The translations under genes and the position numbers were made by a program. Positions 16,629 through 24,585 of a DNA stretch of 64,000 bases are shown one piece after another; position 1 is the first letter of the stretch, and each line of letters opens with the position of its first letter. The notes beneath the pieces were generated by a model. The model was given only the letters and a program-made list of their open reading frames with translations. It made no database searches and had not been told where the DNA came from. This stretch comes from Cryptosporangium phraense (lineage in GTDB: Bacteria; Actinomycetota; Actinomycetes; Mycobacteriales; Cryptosporangiaceae), in NCBI RefSeq assembly GCF_006912135.1, contig NZ_VIRS01000004.1, positions 62,001 through 126,000 of the forward strand. Reading direction: 5' to 3'.

Positions 16629-18488
16629 CTACATCGCTTCCGCATTCGCCCTGGCGACCGCCCAGTCGTCCAAGCTGAGCAGAACCTTGTTGCACTTCGC
16701 GACCGAGGTCGCCGGCGAGTCCGAAATGATGTCACGCGCTCGGGCCAAGTCGGTCTCCATCCCGCGCATCTCAGCCACGATCTTCGGATTGTTCAGCGCG
16801 CTGCTTCGCTCCTGCTCCTGGTCGAAGCGCGCCTCGGCCTCGCCCAGCACCCTCCATGCGTGTTCGATCAGTTCATCGCTCGAGAACTGGCGGCTCTCGA
16901 GGACTCTCGACAGCACGACCAGCGATTCGACTATTCGCTCGGTGTAGTACCACGACGGCTGGTCTTGCCGATCGAGACCGGCTTGCGGGAAGGCTTGCGA
17001 TGGTTGGTCCCAGAGTCCGGCCGGCCCTTTTTCGGATTCCTCGTCCCGGAAGCGCCGACGGAGCAGGTAGTCCCAGACGCGCTCGGCCAGATCGAGGAGG
17101 TCCTGGCGTAGCTTCTGACTTCGAGCCAGGCCGGCCAGCGCCACGATCCGCTTGAGCAACGTCGCCGCGAAGTCGGACACGATCCACTGGAGTTCGACCG
17201 TGCCGACCGAGTCACTACCGACGAGCGTGAGCTGCACCCCAGGCGCGTGGAGCTCGATCGCGGGATCCCGCTCGATCGAGCGACGGGTGATTCGCCCCCG
17301 TCCCGCCAACTCCACGAGCACGGCGAGGATCTTGCTGAGCTCCGTATCCGTCGCCCGGCTCCGGTCCAGATCTTCGGAGACCAGCGACGTCATCAGCAGC
17401 GTGAAGTAGTCGGACTCCTCCGCATCGCTGGTACGCCACGGCATGTCTTCCAGCGGCCACTGGCCGTTGCCGAACGTCGCGAGTGTGGCCCAGTACTGGC
17501 GGGTCAGGTCGTACCGGAGTTGCAGCGCTTGCGCCAAGCGTTGCTGCTCCTCGTTGAGAAGGCGGAGCACTCGCGTCCGCTCCGTGGTGAGGTCGAGAAT
17601 TCCGGCCAGGGCGTTCACCGTGAAGTACAGCGATGGGCGCCCGGGCGCCACGCCATCGTTCTGCGGGCCGATCTCCTCGGTCGTCTCGATCTCCGGCGCG
17701 CCGCGGATGATGCTCCAGGACCACCCGCATTCGAACAACAGGTTGGGATTGCCGAGGTCGGACTCGACCTGACCGGATCCGATCGTGAGGTCCCGCAGTC
17801 CGGCGCGCACTTCCTCGAGCGACCTGCGAAGCCGGGCGATCACCGTCTCTTTCGGCTCATTGCTCTGGTTCGCGGTGCCGTAGAGGATCTCGCCCGACCG
17901 CGATTCGACCGGGAAGACGTTCACGGTGAAGCTCCGGAGCAGGCCGACCATCGCGGCGCTCAATCGCTTGCTGGCCAGCGCCTCGAGCGTGGCGATCTCC
18001 TCCAGAACCTCCGGGCGGGATACCCGGGTGCGGAAGATGCGCACGAAGCCCAGCGTGGCCAAGGTCAGCGTGAGCGAGACGGAGAACGACTCGACGATCG
18101 GGAGAGCACGTTGATCGGGGCTCACCTTGTCCACGTCCGGCCCGTCGTGCGGACCGTAATACGTGCCGCCGGAGAAGTCGGGCGCCTGGTCCTTGGCGAC
18201 GTAGTTCTTCATGTACTCGGTCAAGATGCCGACCAGGCGGCGCGGGATCTCGATGTTGTCCCCAAGTAGCCGCAGCGCTCGGACCGAGTCCCGGGAGGTC
18301 TGATCGGGGTCGTCCAGTTTGAGGGCCTTGACCTCGGAGGCCGGATACATGATGCAGAGGAGCTGCTCGGCATCGCTGACCGAGTTCGGCTTGACCCGGC
18401 CACCCCAGGTCCACTTGCCATCGACCACCGTGGCCTCAGCGACGGCGGCCCAGATGTCCAGAAGATCTTGTCGCGGTTGTGCCTTCAT
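16629..18488 (-). CDS. SCO2524-like protein, copy 2
   Basis: A 619-residue homologue of copy 1 (9313-11187). Shared landmarks are SVSDAEQLLCIMYPAS near residue 35, SLTLTLATLGFVRIFRTR near 132, AAMVGLLRSFTVNVFPVE, the 27-residue block ending in QLRYDLTR near 320, and SWYYTERIVESLVVLS near 525. A predicted coiled coil ends the protein (DQEQERSSALNNPKIVAEM). No enzyme motif is seen. It is preceded by a methyltransferase gene 30 bases upstream, so in this module the transcript probably begins with the methyltransferase, unlike module 1. Confidence 0.82.
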   Translation of the reverse strand: MKAQPRQDLLDIWAAVAEATVVDGKWTWGGRVKPNSVSDAEQLLCIMYPASEVKALKLDDPDQTSRDSVRALRLLGDNIEIPRRLVGILTEYMKNYVAKDQAPDFSGGTYYGPHDGPDVDKVSPDQRALPIVESFSVSLTLTLATLGFVRIFRTRVSRPEVLEEIATLEALASKRLSAAMVGLLRSFTVNVFPVESRSGEILYGTANQSNEPKETVIARLRRSLEEVRAGLRDLTIGSGQVESDLGNPNLLFECGWSWSIIRGAPEIETTEEIGPQNDGVAPGRPSLYFTVNALAGILDLTTERTRVLRLLNEEQQRLAQALQLRYDLTRQYWATLATFGNGQWPLEDMPWRTSDAEESDYFTLLMTSLVSEDLDRSRATDTELSKILAVLVELAGRGRITRRSIERDPAIELHAPGVQLTLVGSDSVGTVELQWIVSDFAATLLKRIVALAGLARSQKLRQDLLDLAERVWDYLLRRRFRDEESEKGPAGLWDQPSQAFPQAGLDRQDQPSWYYTERIVESLVVLSRVLESRQFSSDELIEHAWRVLGEAEARFDQEQERSSALNNPKIVAEMRGMETDLARARDIISDSPATSVAKCNKVLLSLDDWAVARANAEAM

Positions 18489-18518
18489 CGTCGAGTAGAC
18501 ACCTCCGGAGACATTCGA

Positions 18519-19499
18519 TCAGCACCTGCGGCCCATGGCGACGAGCATCGCGTGGTGATCGGCACGGAGCTGTTCGCCGTTACCGTAGGTCACCCTCGCT
18601 ACGTCGTCGAGAGTAGCGATGTCAGCGAGCGCCAATGTGATCTCGTCCTTACCTACGCCGAAGGCAGGGAACTGAATGCCATCAACCTCGTAACCGTGCG
18701 AGTCTTCCATGAACGCAACCGCAAACGGCGCACCCGGATGCAACGAGCCGATGAATTTGGTCATCGCGCCCGAGAACTCCTCGTACTCGGTCGACATGGA
18801 CTCGGCCACGAAAAACATCGTACCGAGATCGTACGTGTCCACGGGCAGATCGAAGAGGTTCCCCTGCCGCACTTCGGCCTTTTGCCGGAACATCGTCCGC
18901 GGGGAGCGCACCCGCTCATAGTCGGGACGGCCGCCCCGCAGGATCGACCAGAAGTCCAACCAGTTGTGATCGAACTTCAGCCGCTGCTGCTTCAGCCAGG
19001 CCACGTTCGCGGCACCGCGTTCTATGAGGTGCACCTTGTGCGCGAACGGCAACATCGATAGCGCGGGATACAGGTTGGCGCCGCATCCGACGTCTACGGC
19101 TACCACAGTAGATGCCGCAGGCCTCTCGGAATCACCCACACCCCTCGAGTTACCTTTTACTCCCGGCCGGAACTTCAGACCCGCCTGCGCGAAGTGATCG
19201 CCGATGAGATTGACGATCTGCCGATCATCGTCTCGCACGCGCCGATAATTGACCGCGATGTACGACTCCGGATCAAATTGATCCCAGTCGACGTCCGCAT
19301 TTCGCACTTTGACTCGGCGCGATTTACTCAAAGGCGGAGTCACCCAACCGAGCAAACTAATCAGCGAAACAACGGAAAGAAAGCGGCGAATCTTCCGCGT
19401 CCGCCGCTCACGAACGACCGGCTCCGTCTCGGCACTGATCGCCGACTGCGCCCCGGAAACGCTTAAATCAACATGACTTTGGACATCTTGACCAAACAC
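18519..19499 (-). CDS. SCO2525-type methyltransferase with an N-terminal extension, paralogue 2
   Basis: A 326-residue class I methyltransferase. The GTG at 19499 has GGAG seven bases upstream. Residues 1-65 form an extension absent from the other two paralogues. It contains one hydrophobic stretch (FLSVVSLISLLGWV) flanked by basic residues, a possible membrane anchor. The catalytic part starts at DVDWDQFDPESYIAVNYRRVRDDD. VVAVDVGCGANLYPALSMLP is SAM motif I, and YDLGTMFFVAESMS and GAPFAVAFMEDSHGY are shared with the other paralogues. An insertion of about 20 residues precedes motif I. It is the first gene of the second operon. The acceptor is unknown. Confidence 0.82.
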   Translation of the reverse strand: MFGQDVQSHVDLSVSGAQSAISAETEPVVRERRTRKIRRFLSVVSLISLLGWVTPPLSKSRRVKVRNADVDWDQFDPESYIAVNYRRVRDDDRQIVNLIGDHFAQAGLKFRPGVKGNSRGVGDSERPAASTVVAVDVGCGANLYPALSMLPFAHKVHLIERGAANVAWLKQQRLKFDHNWLDFWSILRGGRPDYERVRSPRTMFRQKAEVRQGNLFDLPVDTYDLGTMFFVAESMSTEYEEFSGAMTKFIGSLHPGAPFAVAFMEDSHGYEVDGIQFPAFGVGKDEITLALADIATLDDVARVTYGNGEQLRADHHAMLVAMGRRC

Positions 19500-19969
19500 C
19501 GGAGAGCTCCAGCAGGTTCATGAATGAGTGGGAAGTAGCGCGCGCACAGTTCTACCACGCCGAGGGTAAGCCGCATGAGCCGCTATGAAGATCGCGTGGA
19601 CAACACCCGAGAGCTGGGTAGACAACACATAACCGTTCGGCCCACTCAGGCCAATATGAGCCGTGAACTCGTTCCGCCGCGATACGCCCGGCGTCCCCGG
19701 AATCACGCTTGAGCGAAATGAGCGCTATGCGCTCTATTCCTATTTAGACCGGTTCAGCGCGACCCGCGTGACCGCAGAACGCGCCGACGCAGGAGCGTCG
19801 ACAAACCGACGTGGACGGACACTTGGGCGAAATTTGAAATCGATCGTCACGTCAGCCCCACTGGGAACCGATGACGGCAAATCAGGCCCGCCACTTCGAA
19901 TGGCAGGTAATATCCGTTTACTCCGACAGATTTTCGCATATCACTCCGAGCTAGGGAGACGAGCAGAGA
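19500..19969. other. 470-base gap between a methyltransferase and a divergent GNAT
   Basis: No convincing gene. The GC content is visibly lower than the backbone. One small reading frame on the minus strand (19518-19706, GTG start, 62 codons) has no recognisable feature. A perfect 15-base palindrome, GAGCGCTATGCGCTC, lies at 19720-19734, centred between the two divergent genes, and could be an operator. Both promoters, for the operon starting at 19499 and the GNAT at 19970, must lie in this gap. Confidence 0.5.
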
Positions 19970-20476
19970 GTGGCAAACGAAGACCGGTCAGCGACGACTC
20001 TACTGCCTCTGCAACCCGGGTACAGCATTCGGCACTGCGAACGGAAAGACATCGACGCGGTGACAGTGGTGGAACGCGAGGCTTTCGCCGGCAAGACGCT
20101 CTACCCCGATTTCTTCTTCGCCCAGACGCTGGACATCAATCCGGAAGGATTCTTCGTCGCGCACTATGACGAACTCGTTGTGGGTTACGTCATCGCCGCG
20201 CTCGGACAAGGCACCGGCAAAGGATGGATACAGTCACTCGGCGTCGTTCCGGCGCACCGGCGGCGCGGCGTCGGCAGCAACCTGACGGCGCACGCCGAGA
20301 AATTCATGGTCGGGCAGGGACAAAAAGAATCCGTACTGACCGTGGATCCGGACAACGACGTCGCCCTTCGCTTGTACCGACGCCTCGGGTACACGCAGAT
20401 AGAAATGCTGAGCGGTCACTTCGGCAAAGACGGCGACCGCTTACTGATGGGCCTGACGCTGGAGGGGTCCGAGTAG
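19970..20476 (+). CDS. Single-domain GNAT acetyltransferase
   Basis: A 168-residue GNAT. GYSIRHCERKDIDAVTVVEREAFAGKTLYPDFFFAQ is the first half of the domain. IQSLGVVPAHRRRGVGSNLTAHAEKFM (about residues 85-111) contains the R-R-G-V-G acetyl-CoA loop, and VDPDNDVALRLYRRLGYTQIEML is motif B. The last part matches the full domains of the two fused paralogues, and the first half also resembles their orphan half-domains. The start is GTG with GGGAG about 11 bases upstream. The final 61 bases overlap the 3' end of a convergent methyltransferase gene. RimI-like or small-molecule N-acetylation are both possible. Confidence 0.85.
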   Translation: MANEDRSATTLLPLQPGYSIRHCERKDIDAVTVVEREAFAGKTLYPDFFFAQTLDINPEGFFVAHYDELVVGYVIAALGQGTGKGWIQSLGVVPAHRRRGVGSNLTAHAEKFMVGQGQKESVLTVDPDNDVALRLYRRLGYTQIEMLSGHFGKDGDRLLMGLTLEGSE

Positions 20477-21264
20477 TCGAGCGCGCACGACCAGGCCTCT
20501 GAGGACATCGACAGCTCAGGCTTCGCCCGACCCACCGCGAGAATCATCCCGTCGTAGCCGGCGCGCAGCGCATCGCCCGAGGAGCCGGCCGGTTCGTAAT
20601 GGACAGTCAAGCCCTCGGCCGCCACCGACAGCACCTGCCGGACGTCCTCTTGGCCGATCCGCACGGCCGGAAAGTGGGTGTCGCCGACGTCGTAACCTTT
20701 GGAGTTCTCCATGAACGCCGCCGCAAAGGGTGCGCCCGGCTTGAGAGCGCCGAGAAACCGCGCGACGGCCGTCTCGAACTCCGCGGCGCTGTTCGAGATG
20801 GACTCGGCTACGAAGAACATCGTCCCCATGTCGTAGCGGTCGTGCGGACGGAACGAGAAGATGTCGCCCTGGACGACGTCGGCGGTCTTTCGCAGCGCCG
20901 CGCGCGGGTCGGTCACCACCGCGTAGCGCGGGTTCCCGAGCAAGACCTTCCAGAACGGATCCCACGACGGGTCATAGGACGCGACCTGCTCCTCGAGGTA
21001 GCGCACGTTCTGTGAACCCCGATCCAGCAGGGTCACACGCTGGACGAACGGCAGCATCGCCAGCGCGGGGTACAGGTTGGTACCGCTGCCGAGATCGACT
21101 CCGATCGCGCTCGGCGGCAGCTCGAAGTCAGCGAAGAAGTCCCTCATCGCTTCGATGAAGCGATGGTCGTCGCCGCGCAGCGTGCGGTAGTTGTGGTCGA
21201 GGTAGCGACCCGCGTCGAACTCGTCCCAGTTGACGTCGCAGTTCCGCCGCGTCCAGTTGACCAA
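20416..21264 (-). CDS. SCO2525-type methyltransferase, paralogue 3
   Basis: A 282-residue class I methyltransferase. The start is a TTG at 21264; it is the first possible start after an in-frame stop, and GGAG lies six bases upstream. CDVNWDEFDAGRYLDHNYRTLRGDD opens the protein. IGVDLGSGTNLYPALAMLP is SAM motif I, LLDRGSQNVRYLEEQ follows, and YDMGTMFFVAESISN and GAPFAAAFMENSKGYDVG are conserved. The last 35 or so residues after VGRAKPEL have no counterpart in the paralogues and lie largely in the overlap with the convergent GNAT. It forms a single-gene transcript between two GNATs. Confidence 0.84.
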   Translation of the reverse strand: MVNWTRRNCDVNWDEFDAGRYLDHNYRTLRGDDHRFIEAMRDFFADFELPPSAIGVDLGSGTNLYPALAMLPFVQRVTLLDRGSQNVRYLEEQVASYDPSWDPFWKVLLGNPRYAVVTDPRAALRKTADVVQGDIFSFRPHDRYDMGTMFFVAESISNSAAEFETAVARFLGALKPGAPFAAAFMENSKGYDVGDTHFPAVRIGQEDVRQVLSVAAEGLTVHYEPAGSSGDALRAGYDGMILAVGRAKPELSMSSEAWSCALDYSDPSSVRPISKRSPSLPK

Positions 21265-21536
21265 TGCGGGCTCCGTCGTGTCGGCAAGTTCTTCGCATAT
21301 GCCCGGCTTAGGGCATCATAGCGAAAGACCTCCCGCAAGGTCCCTCCTGTGACAAAGACGCGCGATGCTGCCGTTCGGTTCATTTTCCGGTGTGAGGCTA
21401 GAGGCGCTGCGCGAGGCCAGGTCGCCGGCGAGCCGGGTGCGCCCTCCTCGCCTCGGACGGCGAGGCCGGACTTTGGATCCACGGTCGCTACACTCCGTGG
21501 TGCTTCAGCCAGTCGATCCACGGTAATCAACAACCA

Positions 21537-22514
21537 ATGGCGCAGGCAGCAGACCGTGACGACCCAGTTGGCCGGATACGAATGAACGTGAAGGTCCGAG
21601 CCTTTCGAACTGAAGATCTTTCAGCTGTCCATCCGGTCGAGACTGGCCTTTTCGGCCGCGAAGCTCTTCCGCGATTCGCGTTTGCGCAGTTGCTCGACAT
21701 GGTCCACGACGGATTTCAGGTCGCCGAGGTTGATGGCAAAGTAGTCGGGTACGTCGTTGCCGTCCGGAAGGACTATCGGGCAGAGCCGACCGTCCTCACC
21801 AGCGCGATGCTCCCGATCCCGGGTCATGAGCACCTGCTTCCGCGCCTAACGGCAGCGGCGACAGTCGCTGCCGCGAACGCCTACCCGGTCGGTGTGAGTG
21901 GCACTCCGGACCAGCCCGCCGAGACGCTCGGGTATTGCGTCCGACGTTTCCGCGTCGACGACGTCGAGAGCCTGTTCGAGGTCGAGCTGAGCGCCTTCGG
22001 CGGCGAGCCCTACCCGCGGCGGCTGTTCCGTTCGCTGGCGGTACTCGGCGACGGCTACTTCGTGGCCGAGCGCCTCGACGAGCGCCGCGCGCCCGAGGTG
22101 GTCGGCTACCTTGCCGCGTTTCGGGACACGAACGACCAGAAACTTGGCTGGGTCATGTCGATGGCCGTGCACCGAGAGCATCAGGATCGGGGCGTCGGCA
22201 CCCGGTTGCTGGCTGCCGCCGAGAAGTACTTTGCCGACAACGGCTGTCGCGAAGTCATGCTTACGGTCGACCCGCAGAACGCGGTCGCACTGCATCTTTA
22301 TGAAAAGCGGCATTACACCGCGATCGAGATGCACATCGACCACCACGGGCTGAAGCTGTCGCGGCTCCTGATGCGGCAGCACTCCTACGTCGACCAATAT
22401 GTCGCGCCGACCAGGCCGCTCGACATCCGGCCCGACAATCGATCAGGGTCAACCAGGCAAGACAAAGGCCAGCTCCCCGAACGGAGAACTGGCCTTCAGA
22501 CTTGGTGGAGATGA
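21537..22514 (+). CDS. Half-GNAT plus full GNAT acetyltransferase, paralogue 2
   Basis: Up to 325 residues; the ATG at 21582 (MNVKVRAFRTEDL) is an alternative start, and neither has a clear ribosome binding site. Residues 17-80 are the N-terminal half of a GNAT fold without an acetyl-CoA loop. A complete GNAT domain follows (about 125-285), with MSMAVHREHQDRGVGTRLLAAAEKYF and VDPQNAVALHLYEKRHYTAIEM. The domain ends near LLMRQHSY. The last 45 residues are unlike any GNAT and are encoded across the tRNA-Ala terminator and the first 12 bases of the tRNA 3' end. This suggests the original stop was lost or replaced when this block joined the tRNA region. Confidence 0.8.
   Translation: MAQAADRDDPVGRIRMNVKVRAFRTEDLSAVHPVETGLFGREALPRFAFAQLLDMVHDGFQVAEVDGKVVGYVVAVRKDYRAEPTVLTSAMLPIPGHEHLLPRLTAAATVAAANAYPVGVSGTPDQPAETLGYCVRRFRVDDVESLFEVELSAFGGEPYPRRLFRSLAVLGDGYFVAERLDERRAPEVVGYLAAFRDTNDQKLGWVMSMAVHREHQDRGVGTRLLAAAEKYFADNGCREVMLTVDPQNAVALHLYEKRHYTAIEMHIDHHGLKLSRLLMRQHSYVDQYVAPTRPLDIRPDNRSGSTRQDKGQLPERRTGLQTWWR
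22465..22496 (-). terminator. Terminator of the tRNA-Ala gene
   Basis: AAGGCCAG pairs with CTGGCCTT, with a partly paired inner stem, and on the minus strand it is followed by CTTTGTCTTG. It starts 7 bases after the tRNA CCA end, as expected for a Rho-independent terminator. It lies within the 3' end of the opposing GNAT reading frame. Confidence 0.75.
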
Positions 22515-22579
22515 GGGGATTCGAACCCCTGACCCCCTCGATGCGAACGAGGTGCGCTACCGGGCTGCGCTACATCCCC
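22503..22579 (-). tRNA. tRNA-Ala (anticodon CGC)
   Basis: 77 bases including an encoded CCA. The acceptor stem GGGGATG pairs with CATCTCC and contains the G3-U70 wobble that identifies tRNA-Ala. The anticodon arm is CCTCG-TTCGCAT-CGAGG, with anticodon CGC reading GCG. The T arm is GGGG-TTCGAAT-CCCC. The 3' end overlaps the last codons of a convergent GNAT frame by 12 bases. tRNA 3' ends are frequent integration sites, and the low-GC accessory block stops exactly here. Confidence 0.95.
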
Positions 22580-22675
22580 AAGCCCTCGACTACCTTACCA
22601 GCACTCTGAGAGTGCTTTCACCCGCCCCGGACCCGCAGGCCCGGGGCGCGCAGGGAGCCCGGCGGCTCCGACCCA

Positions 22676-23716
22676 TCAACCGTTGACAACCCGCGGCAGG
22701 CGGGCCTCAGCGGCCCTCGCCTCACGCCGCGCGACCGCATCCCGCCGTACGGAATCCCGCGTCGCCACCGCAACCGGCCGTACCGCCCAGGCTCCATCCG
22801 CCGCCAGGTACACCTCACGGCCCGCCGCGGCCAGCACCCGCACCACGTCCCGCGCCGGGCGCTCACGCTCGGCCCTCGGCATCGCCAGCCACCCCGCGGC
22901 CGCACCAACCGCCTCGGAGCCCAGCCAAGCCTCGCGGTCGGCACCCGCCGGCACCTGGCGCAGCGCCCGGCGGACGAACGCCTCGGCGCGGTGGGCACGC
23001 GCACGCGCCACCAGCGCTTGGGCGTGCCGCTCCTGGGCTTCGCGCTTCTGGCGCTCGGCGGCCACCGCGCGCAGCCGGCCCAGCAGGCCGGCGGCCACTA
23101 CCGCCGAGACCACGGCGCCGATCAGGAACGCGGCACCGAGGAACAGGCCGACCACCGCCTGGCCGACGACCAGGGCAGCCAGGATGAGCACCAAGCGGCG
23201 ACGCCGGGCGCGCTGCAGCTCCGCGGCCCGCCGGACGGCCGCCGCCGGCACGACGGTCGGCCGCGCCGACGGAGGGGCCGGAACCACGCTCACCGGGCGG
23301 TTGGCCGCCACCGGCATCGCCGAGACCGGGATCGGCACCGCGCTCGTCGGCCGGTTCCCGTTCGCCGGCCGCCGCACCCGAACCCGAGTCCGCGCCCCGG
23401 AAACCGGCGCCCCAGCCCCGGCCCCGTCCAACACCTCACGCACCAGCGAAGCCCGCACCGCGGTCAAGTCCCGGCCCTCAGCCGTGACCCCGTGCGCCGT
23501 CCGCACCGCAGCCGGGACGATCAGCGACGTCGGCGGCCGCACCGGGCCACCCGACGGCACCGTCCGACGACGACGCTCCCGGGGAAGCACCCGCATCGAC
23601 GAAGCACGAAGCTCCGCCTGACCCCGCAGTGCGGTGTCGTAGCGGTGGGCCAGGGCCGGCATCAGGATCAGCACCCCAGCAGCAACGACCAACGCGAGCA
23701 GGACAGACGACGGCAT
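22676..23716 (-). CDS. sepX: Glp receptor / divisome membrane protein (GlpR/SepX-like)
   Basis: 346 residues from the ATG at 23716, which follows GGGAGGG. One N-terminal transmembrane helix (MPSSVLLALVVAAGVLILMPALA) is followed by RYDTALRGQAELRASSMRVL. A long linker rich in Pro, Val and Arg follows, then a pair of hydrophobic helices near residues 185-230 and a charged C-terminal region. Position immediately after glp and rimJ, with the single leading helix, identifies the family called GlpR in Corynebacterium and SepX in Streptomyces. There it anchors the gephyrin-like protein Glp at the FtsZ ring. Sequence conservation in the middle is low, so the call rests strongly on context. Confidence 0.75.
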   Translation of the reverse strand: MPSSVLLALVVAAGVLILMPALAHRYDTALRGQAELRASSMRVLPRERRRRTVPSGGPVRPPTSLIVPAAVRTAHGVTAEGRDLTAVRASLVREVLDGAGAGAPVSGARTRVRVRRPANGNRPTSAVPIPVSAMPVAANRPVSVVPAPPSARPTVVPAAAVRRAAELQRARRRRLVLILAALVVGQAVVGLFLGAAFLIGAVVSAVVAAGLLGRLRAVAAERQKREAQERHAQALVARARAHRAEAFVRRALRQVPAGADREAWLGSEAVGAAAGWLAMPRAERERPARDVVRVLAAAGREVYLAADGAWAVRPVAVATRDSVRRDAVARREARAAEARLPRVVNG

Positions 23717-23896
23717 AAGCCCTCCCTCCCCAGATCCGGCGGAATTACACGTACGTAGTTCTGAGGCTACGAGCAAAGTCCAGGACATTCGGGAACTCAA
23801 CGGGCGTGTCTGGTTCTCGACCACAACAACACCCGCAACAAGAGGAGGGCACTATCGGAGATTCAGTTGGCCGATCGGGACATCTGTCCCGGACGA

Positions 23897-24511
23897 TCAG
23901 GACACCCGCGCGCTCCGCCAGCGCGCCAACAGCCCGGCCGGCGCCACGTCCTCCACCGTCAACGCGTAGCCCACGTGATCCCGCCACCCACCGTCGATGT
24001 GCAGGTACCGGGGGTGGAATCCCTCCTGCCGGAAGCCCAGCTTCTCGACGACCCGCCGGCTCGAGGTGTTCTCCGGCCGGATGTTCACCTCGATCCGGTG
24101 CAGCGCCGCGTGCGCGAACGAGAAGTCCACCGCCATCGCCAGCGCCGTCGGGATCACCCCACGGCCGGCGACCCGGCTATCGACCCAGTAACCCGCGTAC
24201 GCCGAGCAGAACGCCCCCCGGACGATGTTCCCCAGGGTCAACTGGCCGACGAACTCGTCCTCGTACGTGACGACGAACGGCATGATCTGGCCGAGCCGCA
24301 CCCCGCGCCGCAGCGACCGGTACAGCTCGTAGTAGTCACTGACCCGGTGCCGGTCGGCCCACGGGCGCATCGAGGTCGGCTCCCATCTGGCCAGCCACTC
24401 CTCGTTCGCCAAGCGCACGTCGGACCACGCACGCGCGTCACGGATCCGGTGGGGGCGGAGGCCGACCGGGCCTTCCGCCAGGGTGGCCGGCCAGCCGGGC
24501 AATGCGGTCAT
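23897..24511 (-). CDS. rimJ: RimJ/RimL-type GNAT acetyltransferase
   Basis: 204 residues from the ATG at 24511, with GAGG seven bases upstream. VGLRPHRIRDARAWSDVRLANEEWLARWEP opens the fold. GYWVDSRVAGRGVIPTALAMAVDFSF carries the acetyl-CoA loop (RGVI variant), and HRIEVNIRPENTSSRRVVEKLGFRQEG is the RimJ/RimL C-terminal signature. It corresponds to the rimJ gene found between moeA1/glp and the GlpR gene in mycobacteria. Such enzymes acetylate N-termini of ribosomal or other proteins. It is a different GNAT branch from the three in the 11-22 kb block. Confidence 0.88.
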   Translation of the reverse strand: MTALPGWPATLAEGPVGLRPHRIRDARAWSDVRLANEEWLARWEPTSMRPWADRHRVSDYYELYRSLRRGVRLGQIMPFVVTYEDEFVGQLTLGNIVRGAFCSAYAGYWVDSRVAGRGVIPTALAMAVDFSFAHAALHRIEVNIRPENTSSRRVVEKLGFRQEGFHPRYLHIDGGWRDHVGYALTVEDVAPAGLLARWRSARVS

Positions 24512-24585
24512 CGGCGTCCTCGCGGCGGTAACTGGTGCCGGAAGCTTAGACACCTTCCGCGCCAATGCGCACGGGCGCCCGAAGA

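Noticed and set aside
19518-19706. 62-codon minus-strand frame in the gap upstream of a methyltransferase
   Set aside because: No ribosome binding site and no recognisable peptide motif; considered as a possible substrate peptide for the modifying enzymes but not supported.
19663-20169. 168-codon plus-strand frame ahead of the single GNAT
   Set aside because: Its second half is an out-of-frame shadow of the GNAT gene and the first half lacks any feature.
21144-21533. 129-codon minus-strand frame overlapping the start of the third methyltransferase
   Set aside because: The methyltransferase motifs lie in another frame, and the overlapping C-terminus is Thr/Arg/Ser low complexity.
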